Assembly: GCA_042219835.1 (NCBI GenBank)
Contig: JBHJMN010000018.1
Span: 1-64,000, forward strand
Reading direction: 5' to 3'
Source: Paenibacillus_G elgii_A
GTDB taxonomy: Bacteria > Bacillota > Bacilli > Paenibacillales > NBRC-103111
Length of the DNA: 64,000 nucleotides
Each line of letters opens with the position of its first letter. Position 1 is the first letter of the stretch. The notes beneath the pieces were generated by a model. It saw nothing but the letters and a program-made list of their open reading frames with translations. It made no database searches and was not told the DNA's origin. Shown here piece by piece: positions 1 through 8,823 of this stretch. Made by a program: the position numbers and the translations under genes.

Positions 1-23
1 TGGAATGGAACGGAGGTAGAAGC

Positions 24-101
24 TTGCTTAAATGGAATAGCGATATTTGGGGAAAGCTGACGGGACCGTATGGTACAGGAACAGCTCGTTCAGCTCCGTG
101 A
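24..101 (+). pseudogene. Truncated 5' copy of the gene at 2976
   Basis: A TTG-initiated frame of 25 codons follows a GGAGG ribosome site. Its first codons (LLKWNSDIWGKLTGPYG) nearly repeat the start of the gene at 2976 (LLKWNSDVWGKMTGPYG), and the similarity includes the ribosome site. The frame then diverges and stops at 99-101. It is a 5' relic of a paralogue, suggesting tandem duplication and decay in this immunity-like cluster. The window edge hides whatever lies upstream. Confidence 0.7.
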
Positions 102-158
102 GCGGTACTGTATAGCCCGAAATCCATCTCCATCGGACTGACTCTCCAACCAGAAGGT

Positions 159-998
159 TTAGTTTTGCTTTCTCAGAGCAATGATTTCAGCCTCAGACAG
201 CCCGGACGCTTTGGATATAATCGATGTATCGACCCCAAGTTTAAGAAGCTCCAAGGTCATCTGAACTGCTTTCTTTTTCTCTCCCTCAGCTAACGCTCCT
301 TCAATCATGGAAGCTTCATCATGCAGATACTTCTGTCTATCTTCATACAATCGGCGGGCCTCGGCATCCTGACTAAGAAATTCCAATGTGTCCATCGCTT
401 TTTTCAACACAGGCTCGTTCATAGTAAGCACCTCCCAATTGGATTTATCGACACCTTTCAAGAACAATAACCAGTTCACCAATCCGCCACTCTCAACAGG
501 AACAGCGTGATCATCAAGCTTGGGCAATTCGAGAAAATGTAGTTCCATGTCATCTACAAGTGGAATGCCGCTCCGGTCTTCACGTAGATGGAACACGTTA
601 TGATATTGATTGTTGGGCAAGAAGGAGTAATTCAGAATGTTGATGGTTACGCATTTTTTCAGCATTTTATAAGACTGGCCCTCTTGAAGCTGTCCACTGT
701 ATAATTTGCTCCAATAAAAGATCGTCCGCTTCTCGGTATCGTATTTGTTGAACAGTTGCATTTCAACGTTGATGAGTTCTCCGCCTGCTGTTTTGCCGCG
801 AATATCAAGTATAGACTGTTTGTCGCGGGGAGAATCCTTTTCGGTATAAGGATTCAGCAGGATGATTTCAGTTAATGGTGGTCTGCCAGCTTCCATAAAG
901 GTTTTGTTCAAGAACGTAAGCAGGACATCCCGGTTTTCTTCACTGCCGAAGATACGTTTAAATAAGAAATCATTTCGGGGATCAAGCAGTTCGTTCAT
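159..998 (-). CDS. Rpn family recombination-promoting nuclease / PD-(D/E)XK transposase-like protein
   Basis: About 279 residues. The N-terminus (NELLDPRNDFLFKRIFG) is the hallmark of the Rpn/PD-(D/E)XK nuclease family, followed by a stretch ending DIRGKTAGGELINVEMQL that carries the D...E-x-Q nuclease core (about residues 65-85). The C-terminus has a charged helix and a helix-turn-helix-like end (LGVDTSIISKASGLSEAEI), as usual in these proteins. Rpn proteins are DNA endonucleases that stimulate RecA-independent recombination or act in phage defence. The start is set at the third residue of a longer frame because GGAG lies 10 nt upstream. Full length; family assignment firm, cellular role unknown. 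Confidence 0.85.
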   Translation of the reverse strand: MNELLDPRNDFLFKRIFGSEENRDVLLTFLNKTFMEAGRPPLTEIILLNPYTEKDSPRDKQSILDIRGKTAGGELINVEMQLFNKYDTEKRTIFYWSKLYSGQLQEGQSYKMLKKCVTINILNYSFLPNNQYHNVFHLREDRSGIPLVDDMELHFLELPKLDDHAVPVESGGLVNWLLFLKGVDKSNWEVLTMNEPVLKKAMDTLEFLSQDAEARRLYEDRQKYLHDEASMIEGALAEGEKKKAVQMTLELLKLGVDTSIISKASGLSEAEIIALRKQN

Positions 999-1562
999 CT
1001 GCAATCAACTCCATTTATTATAAGTATATCATGCTCACAGATTCTTAGACACACGAAGCAGACACGCAAAATGTGGATTCGCGTGCTTGTGCATGAACAG
1101 TTGTGTGTTAAAGTAACGGACTATGCGATTCGTCCGAGTTTACCCTAAAAACCGATATGGTGAATCGTACAATAAGTGACAGCGAAAATTGGGTGTTTGG
1201 GATAGCCCACCATTTTCCATAGTATGGTATGATGAGGAATGGGTGATTGCTTCCAGACACGATAGAATGGAGTTGAAACAATGGCACAAGAAGTAATCTC
1301 CTTGGCGTGCGGGACATGCGGCAGGTATCGGAGCCAGTTAAGATGGAGAGAGATTATATCAGGAAATCTGTGGCATGCTTCCGGTGCGTTTGTTGAAAGT
1401 CCATTGAATGAAGGAGATTTGCCCATGCTTTTTACATTTCGTTGCCGAAGCCCCCGCCGCGAGCGCATACAGAGTATGTGCGGAGAATACCGATTTCCGG
1501 CTGAAATTGCTGGATAAGCAAGCGAAGGAAGCCTGGCTATAATCATTAAGGGGGTCAATAGG
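999..1562. other. Gene-poor stretch with possible gene remnants
   Basis: No convincing full gene. A 35-codon frame at 1189-1296 (+) reads like a protein C-terminus (WDSPPFSIVWYDEEW ... ELKQWHKK, then stop) and could be the tail of another decayed immunity-type gene. A 78-codon ATG frame at 1281-1517 has no good ribosome site and an odd composition, so I do not call it. A TATAAT-like hexamer near 1535 may serve the gene starting at 1563. Confidence 0.4.
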
Positions 1563-2888
1563 TTGTTTTGGAAGAAAGAAACGCAGCTTGATCGAATAAA
1601 AAACAAACTCGAAAAGGCCATGCGCAAAGATACGGATTTACTGGTGTTTGGAGCATCCTCACACAAATACAGGGTTGATGAAAAGCTTACAGCAAAAGAG
1701 CTTGCGGACTGGCAAGCAAAAAATCAGGTCACACTCCCGGAGCCTTATACGCAGTTTTTAACGGTAGTCGGAAATGGAGGCGCCGGGCCGTATTACGGGA
1801 TTTATTCCATTGAAAAGGCCACTTCCTATACCGATAGAAATGCACTCGCTGCAAGATGCGTTCTGCACCCTGGAATGACAAAAGAGGAATGGAACCATCT
1901 GACCGAACCTTTGATCAATGATGAGGACATCTCCGACTCAGCATATGAAGACGCCCGTAATATGGTGATGGGCGGTATGTTGTGCATTGGCACACAAGGC
2001 TGCGAATACGATATGTATCTCGTACTTGAAGGAGAACATAGGGGGAAAATCGTTTACACTTCAGATTTTTATCCTGATCATCCCTTTTTCTTTGTCTATG
2101 AAGACAACTTTCTGGACTGGTATGAGCGCTGGCTGGACGAAATTATTCTGGATTATGATATCGCGTGGTTTGGCAGCAAAATGCCGGGCGATGAAAATGC
2201 GTTGATACAGGTTTATCAAAACGCCCCAAACGAAGAAATCAAATCAAAAGCGCTTGATGGCATGTTCAAGTTTAAGAAAATCTCGCAGCCAACCGTTGAT
2301 TTTTTAAAAAACGTTGCTGATCAAGGACAAAAAGATCGCACCACAGCCATTCAGCTAATCTGCAAAACCTCTGTTGACGCGGGAAGAGGCTATCTTCTGG
2401 AGCTGTTGCATTCGGATAGAAATGAGGATTTATTGCACGCTTTACAGATTTTGAACTGGTACGGTAAATCTGTTGATTTATCGGAATTTATAAAAGTGAT
2501 AGTGCAAAGTCTCGACAGGATACACGACCCGGAAACGTTACGTCATGTGGGGTATGTTTTGGAACCTTCCGGCGCGATTACACTCCAAAACTTTGCCCCC
2601 TTTTTATGCCACGCCGACTCGAATATCCAAACCGCCGCAATATATGCCACACGCAGTTGCAACTACAAATCGGACAGTTGGGAGATCATTGAACAGGTGT
2701 TAATGGGTGGCGACAAGGAGGTTATGAAAAACTCTATTCTATTTTGGGGCGTTATCCCTCATGAGAAGTTGTTGCCTTATTATAAGGCTGCATGGCCGGA
2801 ATATAAAAACAATAATAATTTCAGGGAAGAATTTATAGGTTGTTTGAAAGAATTAAATTTGCCAGATGATTATTTTGACAAACAATAA
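1563..2888 (+). CDS. SMI1/KNR4 (SUKH) domain protein with HEAT-like C-terminal half
   Basis: 441 residues from a TTG codon with AAGGGGG just upstream. Residues about 40-205 form a SUKH domain: LTAKELADWQAKNQVTLPEPY, then the NGGAGPYYGI turn, a TQGCEYDMYLVL strand, and a closing FFVYEDNFLDWYERW. Residues about 215-440 are helical-pair repeats resembling HEAT repeats. SUKH proteins are the commonest immunity proteins against contact-dependent and polymorphic toxins; no toxin gene is visible here, so this is an orphan immunity-like gene or a general SUKH protein. The next gene starts 87 nt downstream, so the two may be co-transcribed. Confidence 0.75.
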   Translation: MFWKKETQLDRIKNKLEKAMRKDTDLLVFGASSHKYRVDEKLTAKELADWQAKNQVTLPEPYTQFLTVVGNGGAGPYYGIYSIEKATSYTDRNALAARCVLHPGMTKEEWNHLTEPLINDEDISDSAYEDARNMVMGGMLCIGTQGCEYDMYLVLEGEHRGKIVYTSDFYPDHPFFFVYEDNFLDWYERWLDEIILDYDIAWFGSKMPGDENALIQVYQNAPNEEIKSKALDGMFKFKKISQPTVDFLKNVADQGQKDRTTAIQLICKTSVDAGRGYLLELLHSDRNEDLLHALQILNWYGKSVDLSEFIKVIVQSLDRIHDPETLRHVGYVLEPSGAITLQNFAPFLCHADSNIQTAAIYATRSCNYKSDSWEIIEQVLMGGDKEVMKNSILFWGVIPHEKLLPYYKAAWPEYKNNNNFREEFIGCLKELNLPDDYFDKQ

Positions 2889-2975
2889 TTTCCGCTACTC
2901 ATATCCAGACAATGCGGATGAATGACTATAAAATCGAGCTTAGATTATCGTGAGCGTAATAATGGAGGGAGAAGC

Positions 2976-3809
2976 TTGCTTAAATGGAATAGCGATGTAT
3001 GGGGAAAGATGACAGGACCGTACGGTACTGCAGAGAACGTGCCTGTGTTATTGCAGCAGCTAATGGGGCAATATAGCCAGGAGATTTTTGACGAACTCTT
3101 TCAGGAGCATTTGTTCCATCAAAATACGATATATACGGCTACATACGCGGCGATGCCGTTTTTGGCACAAATCGCATGCTCTACATCTGATGCCGAAGTG
3201 CGTAAAGAGCTGTTTATCAATTGCGGTATAATCGAAGCAAGCCGTGATGGACGCGATGAGGCGCCATTTCCAGAGGCTTGGGCGGAACTGGCCCAAGATG
3301 CGGGCAGCTCCGCTTGTACAGAATTGTATCGCGAATATATAGAGGCCATTGGCAAGCTTAAGGCGCTTACAAAGGAAGTGTTCGCCTATGCAGCCCATCA
3401 TCCCATCGATGAGACGGAGAAACGTTATATTCTTGTTGCGGACGCTGCTTATCGGGGGGCGTCTATCGTTGCCAACATGCTGATGACGTTTATTCACGGT
3501 GATGAGTATGTAGCCGTGTGTCCAGCCTGCGAGGAAGATGTATTTCTATGGCCTAATGAAGAGAATGCAGAAATCCTTCAAGCTTATGAACACGATCCCG
3601 TCTCTCACACTGGCCAGGAATCACATGGTATCGTTCCGGCAACGTCATTTGCAGACGAAGAAATACGAACATTAGCGGAGCGGGTAGAAGCGATCGGAGA
3701 GCAAACATTGGCCGGGCATCTGCCTTATTTAGCGGGGGAAACCTTATGTCCGTCCTGCCGCGAGAAAATGTCTGTATGGCCGTCTTTACTTAGCACATTT
3801 ACAATATAG
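2976..3809 (+). CDS. Uncharacterised protein with paired Cys motifs, paralogue of the edge fragment
   Basis: 277 residues. I start it at the TTG at 2976 (GGAGG 9 nt upstream) rather than the upstream ATG at 2922, because the truncated copy at position 24 shows the same TTG and ribosome site. The body is mostly helical (ATYAAMPFLAQIACS; ILVADAAYRGASIVANML). Two CxxC pairs, CPACEED near residue 198 and CPSCREK near residue 265, could form a split zinc site. The WNSDVWGKMTGPYG start and helical body suggest a HEAT-like protein as found beside SUKH genes. Function not recognised. Confidence 0.65.
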   Translation: MLKWNSDVWGKMTGPYGTAENVPVLLQQLMGQYSQEIFDELFQEHLFHQNTIYTATYAAMPFLAQIACSTSDAEVRKELFINCGIIEASRDGRDEAPFPEAWAELAQDAGSSACTELYREYIEAIGKLKALTKEVFAYAAHHPIDETEKRYILVADAAYRGASIVANMLMTFIHGDEYVAVCPACEEDVFLWPNEENAEILQAYEHDPVSHTGQESHGIVPATSFADEEIRTLAERVEAIGEQTLAGHLPYLAGETLCPSCREKMSVWPSLLSTFTI

Positions 3810-3815
3810 AGCTGC

Positions 3816-3855
3816 AGGAGCTGTCGCGTCGCGACAAGCTCCTTCTTACTTTTTG
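3816..3855 (+). terminator. Rho-independent terminator after the SUKH-linked genes
   Basis: AGGAGCT / AGCTCCT stem with inner TCGC/GCGA pairs, followed by a T-rich tail (TTCTTACTTTTT). Confidence 0.65.
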
Positions 3856-3909
3856 CCGATAGCCCCGCGTTAAGCTGAACCGTATCATCAGTAAGGCGAA
3901 GTTTAGAAG

Positions 3910-5076
3910 TTAAGACTTGCTCTTCACCGTGATGTTTAGCGCTTCAGCTCTCTTGAAGTAAGGCAGCAATGAAACCAAGCCCAGTATCGCCAAAATAAAA
4001 CCTACCCATAACGGAGAACGGAGCCCATATCCAGCGTCGATGGTCAGCCCTCCGATGGACGAGCCTATGACGACGCCAAGGCTAATAACGGATCCATGAA
4101 CGGTTGTAACCAGTGTGCCGGTCCCTGCAACGCGGGTGATGCGGGTCGACATCGCAGGATTCAGGGTCACTCCCGTTAGTCCAATCATAATGACAGCAAT
4201 GACAGCGACGTACGGACTGTGGGCATAGATTCCGAACATCATCAACGACGCAGTCAAGAGTACCAATCCTATGGTTAGGATTGGCATCATATACCGATCG
4301 GCAAGTCGGCCGGTAACAAGATTTCCTGCGACAGTCGCTATGCCGTAGACCCCTAATAGAAGCGGAACCGTCGCTGTGTCGAAGCCGGAGAGATCGGTCA
4401 GGATAGGCACGAAATAACTGAATGCGGCAAACGTTGCGCCGATAATGAGAAGGCTGGTCGCATAAGCGGCCCATAGATTTCGGTTTTTGAAACTCGCCAG
4501 TTCACTACGCAAACTAACGGACTCCGACTTGGATGCGGCGGGGATCACTTTCATACCCAATAATCCAGACAGCAAAACGAGTACGACAACCACCCAAAAG
4601 CTGGAGCGCCAGCCGAAGTATTGGTTGAGGAGTATCGCCAAAGGCAATCCGAGCGCGGTAGCAACCATTAAACCGCCAAGAACGATGGAAGCGGCACGAC
4701 CGCGAGCCTGAGGACTGACGAGGTCAAAGCAAATGCCAAGCGAAACGCCGAAGCAAGCGGCGGAGGAAACGCCGGTAATGATTCGAGCCACCATCATCAT
4801 CTCATAACCGATGGCTAACGCGCCAAGCGTCTGACCGAAGAGGAATACGGCCGAAATCAATAAGAAAGCCCTTTTTTTCGACACGTTGGACAAACCAATC
4901 ACTAACAAAGGCCCTCCTACAATCATCCCCGCAGCATAAGCGGATATAAGGTAGCCGACGGAAGCAATGGATACGTCAAAATCCTTCGATAACGAAGTCA
5001 TGATTCCGGCCGCCGTGAATTCGGCAGTGGTCATGGAAAAAATCATCATTCCCAGTACATAAATAGCAAACGGCAT
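3910..5076 (-). CDS. MFS efflux transporter (DHA1, AraJ-like)
   Basis: 388 residues with about 12 hydrophobic helices. The N-terminus (FAIYVLGMMIFSMTTAEF) and the first-repeat loop (GRAASIVLGGLMVATALGLP) are typical of the DHA1/AraJ drug and sugar efflux family. Motif A-like sequence is reduced to NVSKKRAFLL between helices 2 and 3; a second copy reads TGRLADRYMMP. It lies downstream of a TetR regulator on the same strand, and both promoters carry the same AGTACAAAAT element, so it is probably the regulator's target. Substrate unknown. Confidence 0.85.
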   Translation of the reverse strand: MPFAIYVLGMMIFSMTTAEFTAAGIMTSLSKDFDVSIASVGYLISAYAAGMIVGGPLLVIGLSNVSKKRAFLLISAVFLFGQTLGALAIGYEMMMVARIITGVSSAACFGVSLGICFDLVSPQARGRAASIVLGGLMVATALGLPLAILLNQYFGWRSSFWVVVVLVLLSGLLGMKVIPAASKSESVSLRSELASFKNRNLWAAYATSLLIIGATFAAFSYFVPILTDLSGFDTATVPLLLGVYGIATVAGNLVTGRLADRYMMPILTIGLVLLTASLMMFGIYAHSPYVAVIAVIMIGLTGVTLNPAMSTRITRVAGTGTLVTTVHGSVISLGVVIGSSIGGLTIDAGYGLRSPLWVGFILAILGLVSLLPYFKRAEALNITVKSKS

Positions 5077-5113
5077 AGTAATGACCCCCAGATTCGAATA
5101 AATTGTAATGAAT

Positions 5114-5190
5114 AGTACAAAATTAGGCGCGACGAGATGGCATGGGGCTCCGTTCAGACGCCCTTACTTTTTTATTAATCAGTACAAAAT
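5114..5190. promoter_or_regulatory. Two AGTACAAAAT operator copies upstream of the MFS gene
   Basis: AGTACAAAAT occurs at 5114-5123 and 5181-5190 in the gap between the transporter and its TetR regulator. Its reverse complement occurs at 5848-5857 in the regulator promoter. Wider matches give YAGTACAAAATWA. Three copies confined to these promoters point to the TetR operator. Confidence 0.55.
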
Positions 5191-5210
5191 AAGCCGCAAA
5201 AAACGCAACG

Positions 5211-5801
5211 CTAGAACAAGATCTCCAACGTTGCTTTGGTCATTTGAACGGCCCTTTCACGATTCTGAGCGGCGGCATTGAGCACTCGGAGTCCATAATA
5301 ATTACTTAGAAAGAGGCGGGCTAAATCGGAAGCCGGATGTGTCCGCGAGATCTCTCCTGACATCTGCCCCGTCTCAATCGCCTGTTGCAGAGCCTGCTCC
5401 AGCAAATCCACGTGTTGTTTGAATATGCGTTCGACCGCCGGATCTCTTTGTGCGCGCTCCATTGCAGCATTGATCAACAGGCAACCTCTTCGATTCTTAT
5501 TTGAAAAGTCCTCTTGTATAGCCCAATCCAGCAAAGCACGAAGTCGGTCTTTTATCGGTCCTTGCCGGTGGAGAATTTCGATCTGGGCTTTGATGCCGGT
5601 TTCATGGTAACGTAAGAGGGCTTGTTCAAAAAGCTCGTGCTTACTTCCGTATGCATTGTATAAGCTTCCTCTTCCAAGCCCCGTTTGTTTGCACAGATCC
5701 TCCGTCGAGCAAGCTTCGTAGCCATTTTCCCAGAACAATTCCATCGCCGCGTCGATTACTGCGGTATCTTTAAACTCTCGTGGTCTTCCGCTTTTACTCA
5801 C
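5211..5801 (-). CDS. TetR/AcrR family repressor of the adjacent MFS pump
   Basis: 196 residues from a GTG at 5801. The N-terminal HTH is clear (AVIDAAMELFWENGYEACST, then LCKQTGLGRGSLYNAYGSKHELF), followed by an all-helical ligand domain. The frame extends to 5867, but there the first codons coincide with a good promoter: TTGACA (5862-5867, minus strand), 17 bp, TACTAT. AAGGGAG sits just ahead of the GTG, so the shorter start is preferred. The operator-like AGTACAAAAT lies inside the promoter spacer, which predicts autorepression. Confidence 0.85.
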   Translation of the reverse strand: MSKSGRPREFKDTAVIDAAMELFWENGYEACSTEDLCKQTGLGRGSLYNAYGSKHELFEQALLRYHETGIKAQIEILHRQGPIKDRLRALLDWAIQEDFSNKNRRGCLLINAAMERAQRDPAVERIFKQHVDLLEQALQQAIETGQMSGEISRTHPASDLARLFLSNYYGLRVLNAAAQNRERAVQMTKATLEILF

Positions 5802-5838
5802 CTCGTTCAACTCCCTTCCTGCACACTCTAATAAAACC

Positions 5839-5867
5839 ATAGTAATAATTTTGTACTGATCTGTCAA
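5839..5867 (-). promoter_or_regulatory. tetR promoter with embedded operator
   Basis: Minus-strand TTGACA and TACTAT hexamers separated by 17 bp, with AGTACAAAAT (5848-5857) in the spacer. It matches the two copies ahead of the MFS gene. Confidence 0.55.
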
Positions 5868-5989
5868 ATATAAGCTTAAAGAGGATCGACAGTGTGAAAG
5901 TTTAGCTTGACAAGATGAAGGGGTTTATGCAAAGTTACTGGTGTCGAAAAGGCTAAAAGAGCGCGAGAAGCGAGAAAAGGTGAGACACG

Positions 5990-6568
5990 ATGAAAGCAAA
6001 TCGGATGGAAGCGTTCAGCGATGGCGTGTTGGCGATTATCATTACGATCATGGTGCTGGAATTCAAAGTGCCGGAAGGCCATGACTGGTATGCGCTAATC
6101 GAACTTGGCCCGAAAATTGTTAGCTACATCTTCAGTTTCGTATATGTCGGCATTTACTGGAACAATCATCATCATCTGCTGCACATGGTTCGAACGGTGC
6201 ACGGGCGGTTGATGTGGCTTAACTTGCTGCTTCTCTTTTGGCTATCCCTTATACCGTTCACGACAGCTTGGATGGGAGAGAGCCATTTTGCACCTACTCC
6301 AACGGCGCTGTACGGCATTATTCTACTGCTATCTGCGTTCTTGTACCGGATGCTTCAGCGCGCGATTATTAAACAGCATTCCGGCGATTCCTCCTTCGTC
6401 GCAGCGATGGGCAAAGACTGGAAGGTAAAATTATCTCCTTTTCTGTACTTGATCGCGGTCTTGACCGCCTATGTCAGTCCTTGGATCTCCTGCTTCTTTT
6501 TCGTACTCGTTGCCGTCATCTGGTTCGTGCCGGATAAGCGAATCGAGCAAGCTCTGAAAGGCCGCTAA
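5990..6568 (+). CDS. TMEM175-family potassium channel-like membrane protein
   Basis: 192 residues, close to the usual bacterial TMEM175 length with six membrane helices. The N-terminal helix carries the RMEAFSDGVLAIIITIMVLE signature (FSDG motif of TMEM175, residues 5-24), and helix 3 ends with the WNNHHHLLH segment. Bacterial homologues are tetrameric, weakly K+-selective channels. It stands alone on its strand. The ribosome site is weak (AAAAGGTGAGACACG). Physiological role here unknown. Confidence 0.85.
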   Translation: MKANRMEAFSDGVLAIIITIMVLEFKVPEGHDWYALIELGPKIVSYIFSFVYVGIYWNNHHHLLHMVRTVHGRLMWLNLLLLFWLSLIPFTTAWMGESHFAPTPTALYGIILLLSAFLYRMLQRAIIKQHSGDSSFVAAMGKDWKVKLSPFLYLIAVLTAYVSPWISCFFFVLVAVIWFVPDKRIEQALKGR

Positions 6569-7001
6569 GAAATGGCTCTTCACATTATGAACAGGTAGAA
6601 TGACCATGTATGGAGAAGTATTATAGGGCAAATGAAGGTCACACCGAAAGTGTTTGTGAAGTATGGGTCCCCGTTAGAAGAAAGTCATAACTCTAATTGA
6701 AACGACAAACCAAAGCCACAACCCCAGCAAGCAGCTGGATCAAGGCCTTGGTTTTTTTGTGTATTAGGGTTTTATGGGGGATCTCTCACTTCTTAACTGC
6801 AATCACTGAAATTTTCCGGCTTTTAAATAGCAGACAACTATCATATAATAGTAGATATATGAATCCAGATTTAAGATTGACAAGTTAAAATTGATCCCGA
6901 CGAAGGGTGTGACTAGCAGGTCGCACCCTGACTTGCTGTGGAGCCCAAAGCAAGAGTGCCCACATCTTTTCTTCAAATAATAGCGCGTAAGGACGGTAAA
7001 A
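6569..7001. other. Intergenic region with terminator and a hairpin ahead of mqo
   Basis: No sizeable gene. A 22-codon ATG frame at about 6632-6700 (MKVTPKVFVKYGSP ...) may be a remnant. A terminator lies at 6708-6758. A 10-bp stem, AGGGTGTGAC (6904-6913) with GTCGCACCCT (6920-6929), forms a six-base-loop hairpin about 75 nt before the mqo start and could be a leader structure. It does not match a riboswitch I know. Confidence 0.4.
6708..6758 (+). terminator. Terminator-like hairpin
   Basis: AACCAAAGCC pairs with GGCCTTGGTT (one mismatch) and is followed by seven T residues. The loop is long (about 25 nt). Confidence 0.5.
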
Positions 7002-8501
7002 ATGAGTAACAGACAAACCAAAACAGACGTTATCTTAATTGGTGCCGGAATCATGAGTGCGACTTTGGGAACGCTGCTGAAGGAATTGGTACCGGACTGG
7101 AAAATTACAGTCTTTGAGAAGCTCGCAACCGCAGGAGAAGAAAGCTCTAACGAATGGAATAATGCGGGAACGGGGCATGCTGCACTGTGCGAGCTGAACT
7201 ACACCGTCGAAAAACCGGACGGGTCCATAGATATTAGCAAAGCTATTAAAATTAATGAAGAGTATCAGGTTTCAAGACAGTTTTGGTCTTATCTTGTCAA
7301 CAGCAATCTGATACGTAATCCGCAGGACTTTATCATGCCATTGCCTCATTTGAGCTTGGTAGAAGGGGAACAAAATGTATCGTTTCTAAAAAAACGTTTT
7401 GAAGCGCTGTCTGACAACCCTCTGTTTGAAGGGATGGAATTTTCCGATGACCCGGGGAAACTGATGGAATGGATTCCGCTGATTATGAAAGGCCGGACCT
7501 TAAATGGACCTATGGCGGCCACAAGAATCGAATCCGGAACGGATGTTAACTTTGGCGCTTTAACGCGTATATTGTTTGATCACTTAAAGAATAAGAACGT
7601 CGATATCAAATTCAAACATAGTGTGGATGATATTAAACGTGCTAGCGACGGCTCGTGGGAATTGAAAGTGCGGAATGTCGATAACGGTACCGTCGAACAC
7701 CATACGGCAAAATTCGTCTTTATCGGCGGTGGCGGAGGAAGCTTGCCTTTATTGCAAAAATCCGGTATTCCCGAAGGAAAAAATATTGGCGGATTCCCGG
7801 TAAGCGGACTATTTATGGTGTGCAACAATCCGGAGGTTGTCGAGCAGCATCATGCCAAAGTATACGGGAAAGCTAAAGTCGGCGCTCCTCCCATGTCGGT
7901 TCCGCATCTTGACACAAGATTTATCGACAACAAAAAATCGTTGCTTTTTGGACCGTTTGCCGGCTTCTCGCCCAAGTTTTTAAAAACCGGTTCCATGTTT
8001 GATTTGTTAGGTTCCGTAAAACCGAATAATGTCTTAACGATGTTAGCGGCAGGCGCCAAAAATGTTCCATTGACAAAATACCTGATCCAGCAAGTGATGC
8101 TATCGAAAGAACAGCGTATGGAAGAGTTGCGCGAGTTTATCCCGAACGCCAAAAGCGAAGATTGGGATATCGTGGTAGCGGGCCAACGTGTGCAAGTGAT
8201 CAAAGATACGGCTGCCGGCAAAGGAACGCTTCAATTCGGTACGGAAGTCATTAGTGCCGCCGATGGCTCAATCGCCGCATTGCTCGGCGCTTCTCCGGGA
8301 GCTTCGACCGCCGTTTCCGTTATGCTTGAGTTAATCAAAAGATGCTTCCCGCAGCAATTAAAAGCGTGGGAGCCGAAATTAAAAGAAATGATCCCTTCTT
8401 ATGGCGTGTCATTATTGAAAAATCCGGAGCTGGTCCAAGAAATTCATACTTCGACCGCGCGGACGCTTGGTTTAAGCAAAGAACTGCAACCTGCCATATA
8501 G
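7002..8501 (+). CDS. mqo: Malate:quinone oxidoreductase
   Basis: 499 residues, typical Mqo length. It oxidises L-malate to oxaloacetate and passes electrons to the membrane quinone pool, replacing or supplementing NAD-dependent malate dehydrogenase in the TCA cycle. The N-terminal FAD site is VILIGAGIMSATLGTLL (residues 10-26), followed by the family block SSNEWNNAGTGHAALCELNY (about 49-68) and a C-terminal LLGASPGASTAVSVMLELI. AAGGACGG precedes the ATG. The gene is monocistronic, with a hairpin-bearing leader upstream. Confidence 0.95.
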   Translation: MSNRQTKTDVILIGAGIMSATLGTLLKELVPDWKITVFEKLATAGEESSNEWNNAGTGHAALCELNYTVEKPDGSIDISKAIKINEEYQVSRQFWSYLVNSNLIRNPQDFIMPLPHLSLVEGEQNVSFLKKRFEALSDNPLFEGMEFSDDPGKLMEWIPLIMKGRTLNGPMAATRIESGTDVNFGALTRILFDHLKNKNVDIKFKHSVDDIKRASDGSWELKVRNVDNGTVEHHTAKFVFIGGGGGSLPLLQKSGIPEGKNIGGFPVSGLFMVCNNPEVVEQHHAKVYGKAKVGAPPMSVPHLDTRFIDNKKSLLFGPFAGFSPKFLKTGSMFDLLGSVKPNNVLTMLAAGAKNVPLTKYLIQQVMLSKEQRMEELREFIPNAKSEDWDIVVAGQRVQVIKDTAAGKGTLQFGTEVISAADGSIAALLGASPGASTAVSVMLELIKRCFPQQLKAWEPKLKEMIPSYGVSLLKNPELVQEIHTSTARTLGLSKELQPAI

Positions 8502-8823
8502 ACGATACACAAAAAATAAATGAGTTAAGCGGCCTTCGTCCTGAATTCTATGGGACGGGGCCTCTCGGCTTTGCCTGCAATCATATCGTAACTGAATTGC
8601 CATGAATAGCAGCAGGTTATTTCGGGAAAACTTGCAGCGGGCTGAAAAAAGTGCTACGCTTGGGTTGGGATGGATGACATTACCAGAGGAATTTGGATTA
8701 GCTTCACCATCTTCATCATACCTTCATAATATCCTCATCATAGCTTCATGATCCAAACGCTAGTCTGCCTTATTATTATACATAAGCAAAAACTCAACCC
8801 CATATCTAAGGAGGAAATTCAGT
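8502..8823. other. Intergenic region upstream of ahpC
   Basis: No gene supported. The 3' half carries the phased TTCAT repeats (8712-8749), an AT-rich -10 region (8770-8785) and the ahpC ribosome site. Confidence 0.5.
8712..8785 (+). promoter_or_regulatory. Four 11-bp-phased TTCAT repeats and ahpC promoter
   Basis: TTCAT at 8712, TTCAT at 8723, CTCAT at 8734 and TTCAT at 8745, each exactly 11 bp apart, followed 20-odd bp later by an AT-rich TTATTATTATACATAA that can serve as the -10. Eleven-bp direct repeats are the signature of PhoB/OmpR-type regulators. The AT-rich core also loosely resembles a PerR box, the usual regulator of ahpCF in Bacillus. Identity of the regulator is inference. Confidence 0.5.

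Noticed and set aside
1281..1517. 78-codon ATG frame upstream of the SUKH gene
   Set aside because: Poor ribosome site and unlikely composition; an alternative frame in the same place looks more like a protein tail.
8342..8605. 87-codon plus frame overlapping the mqo 3' end
   Set aside because: It lies in another frame within mqo and extends into the spacer; no ribosome site.
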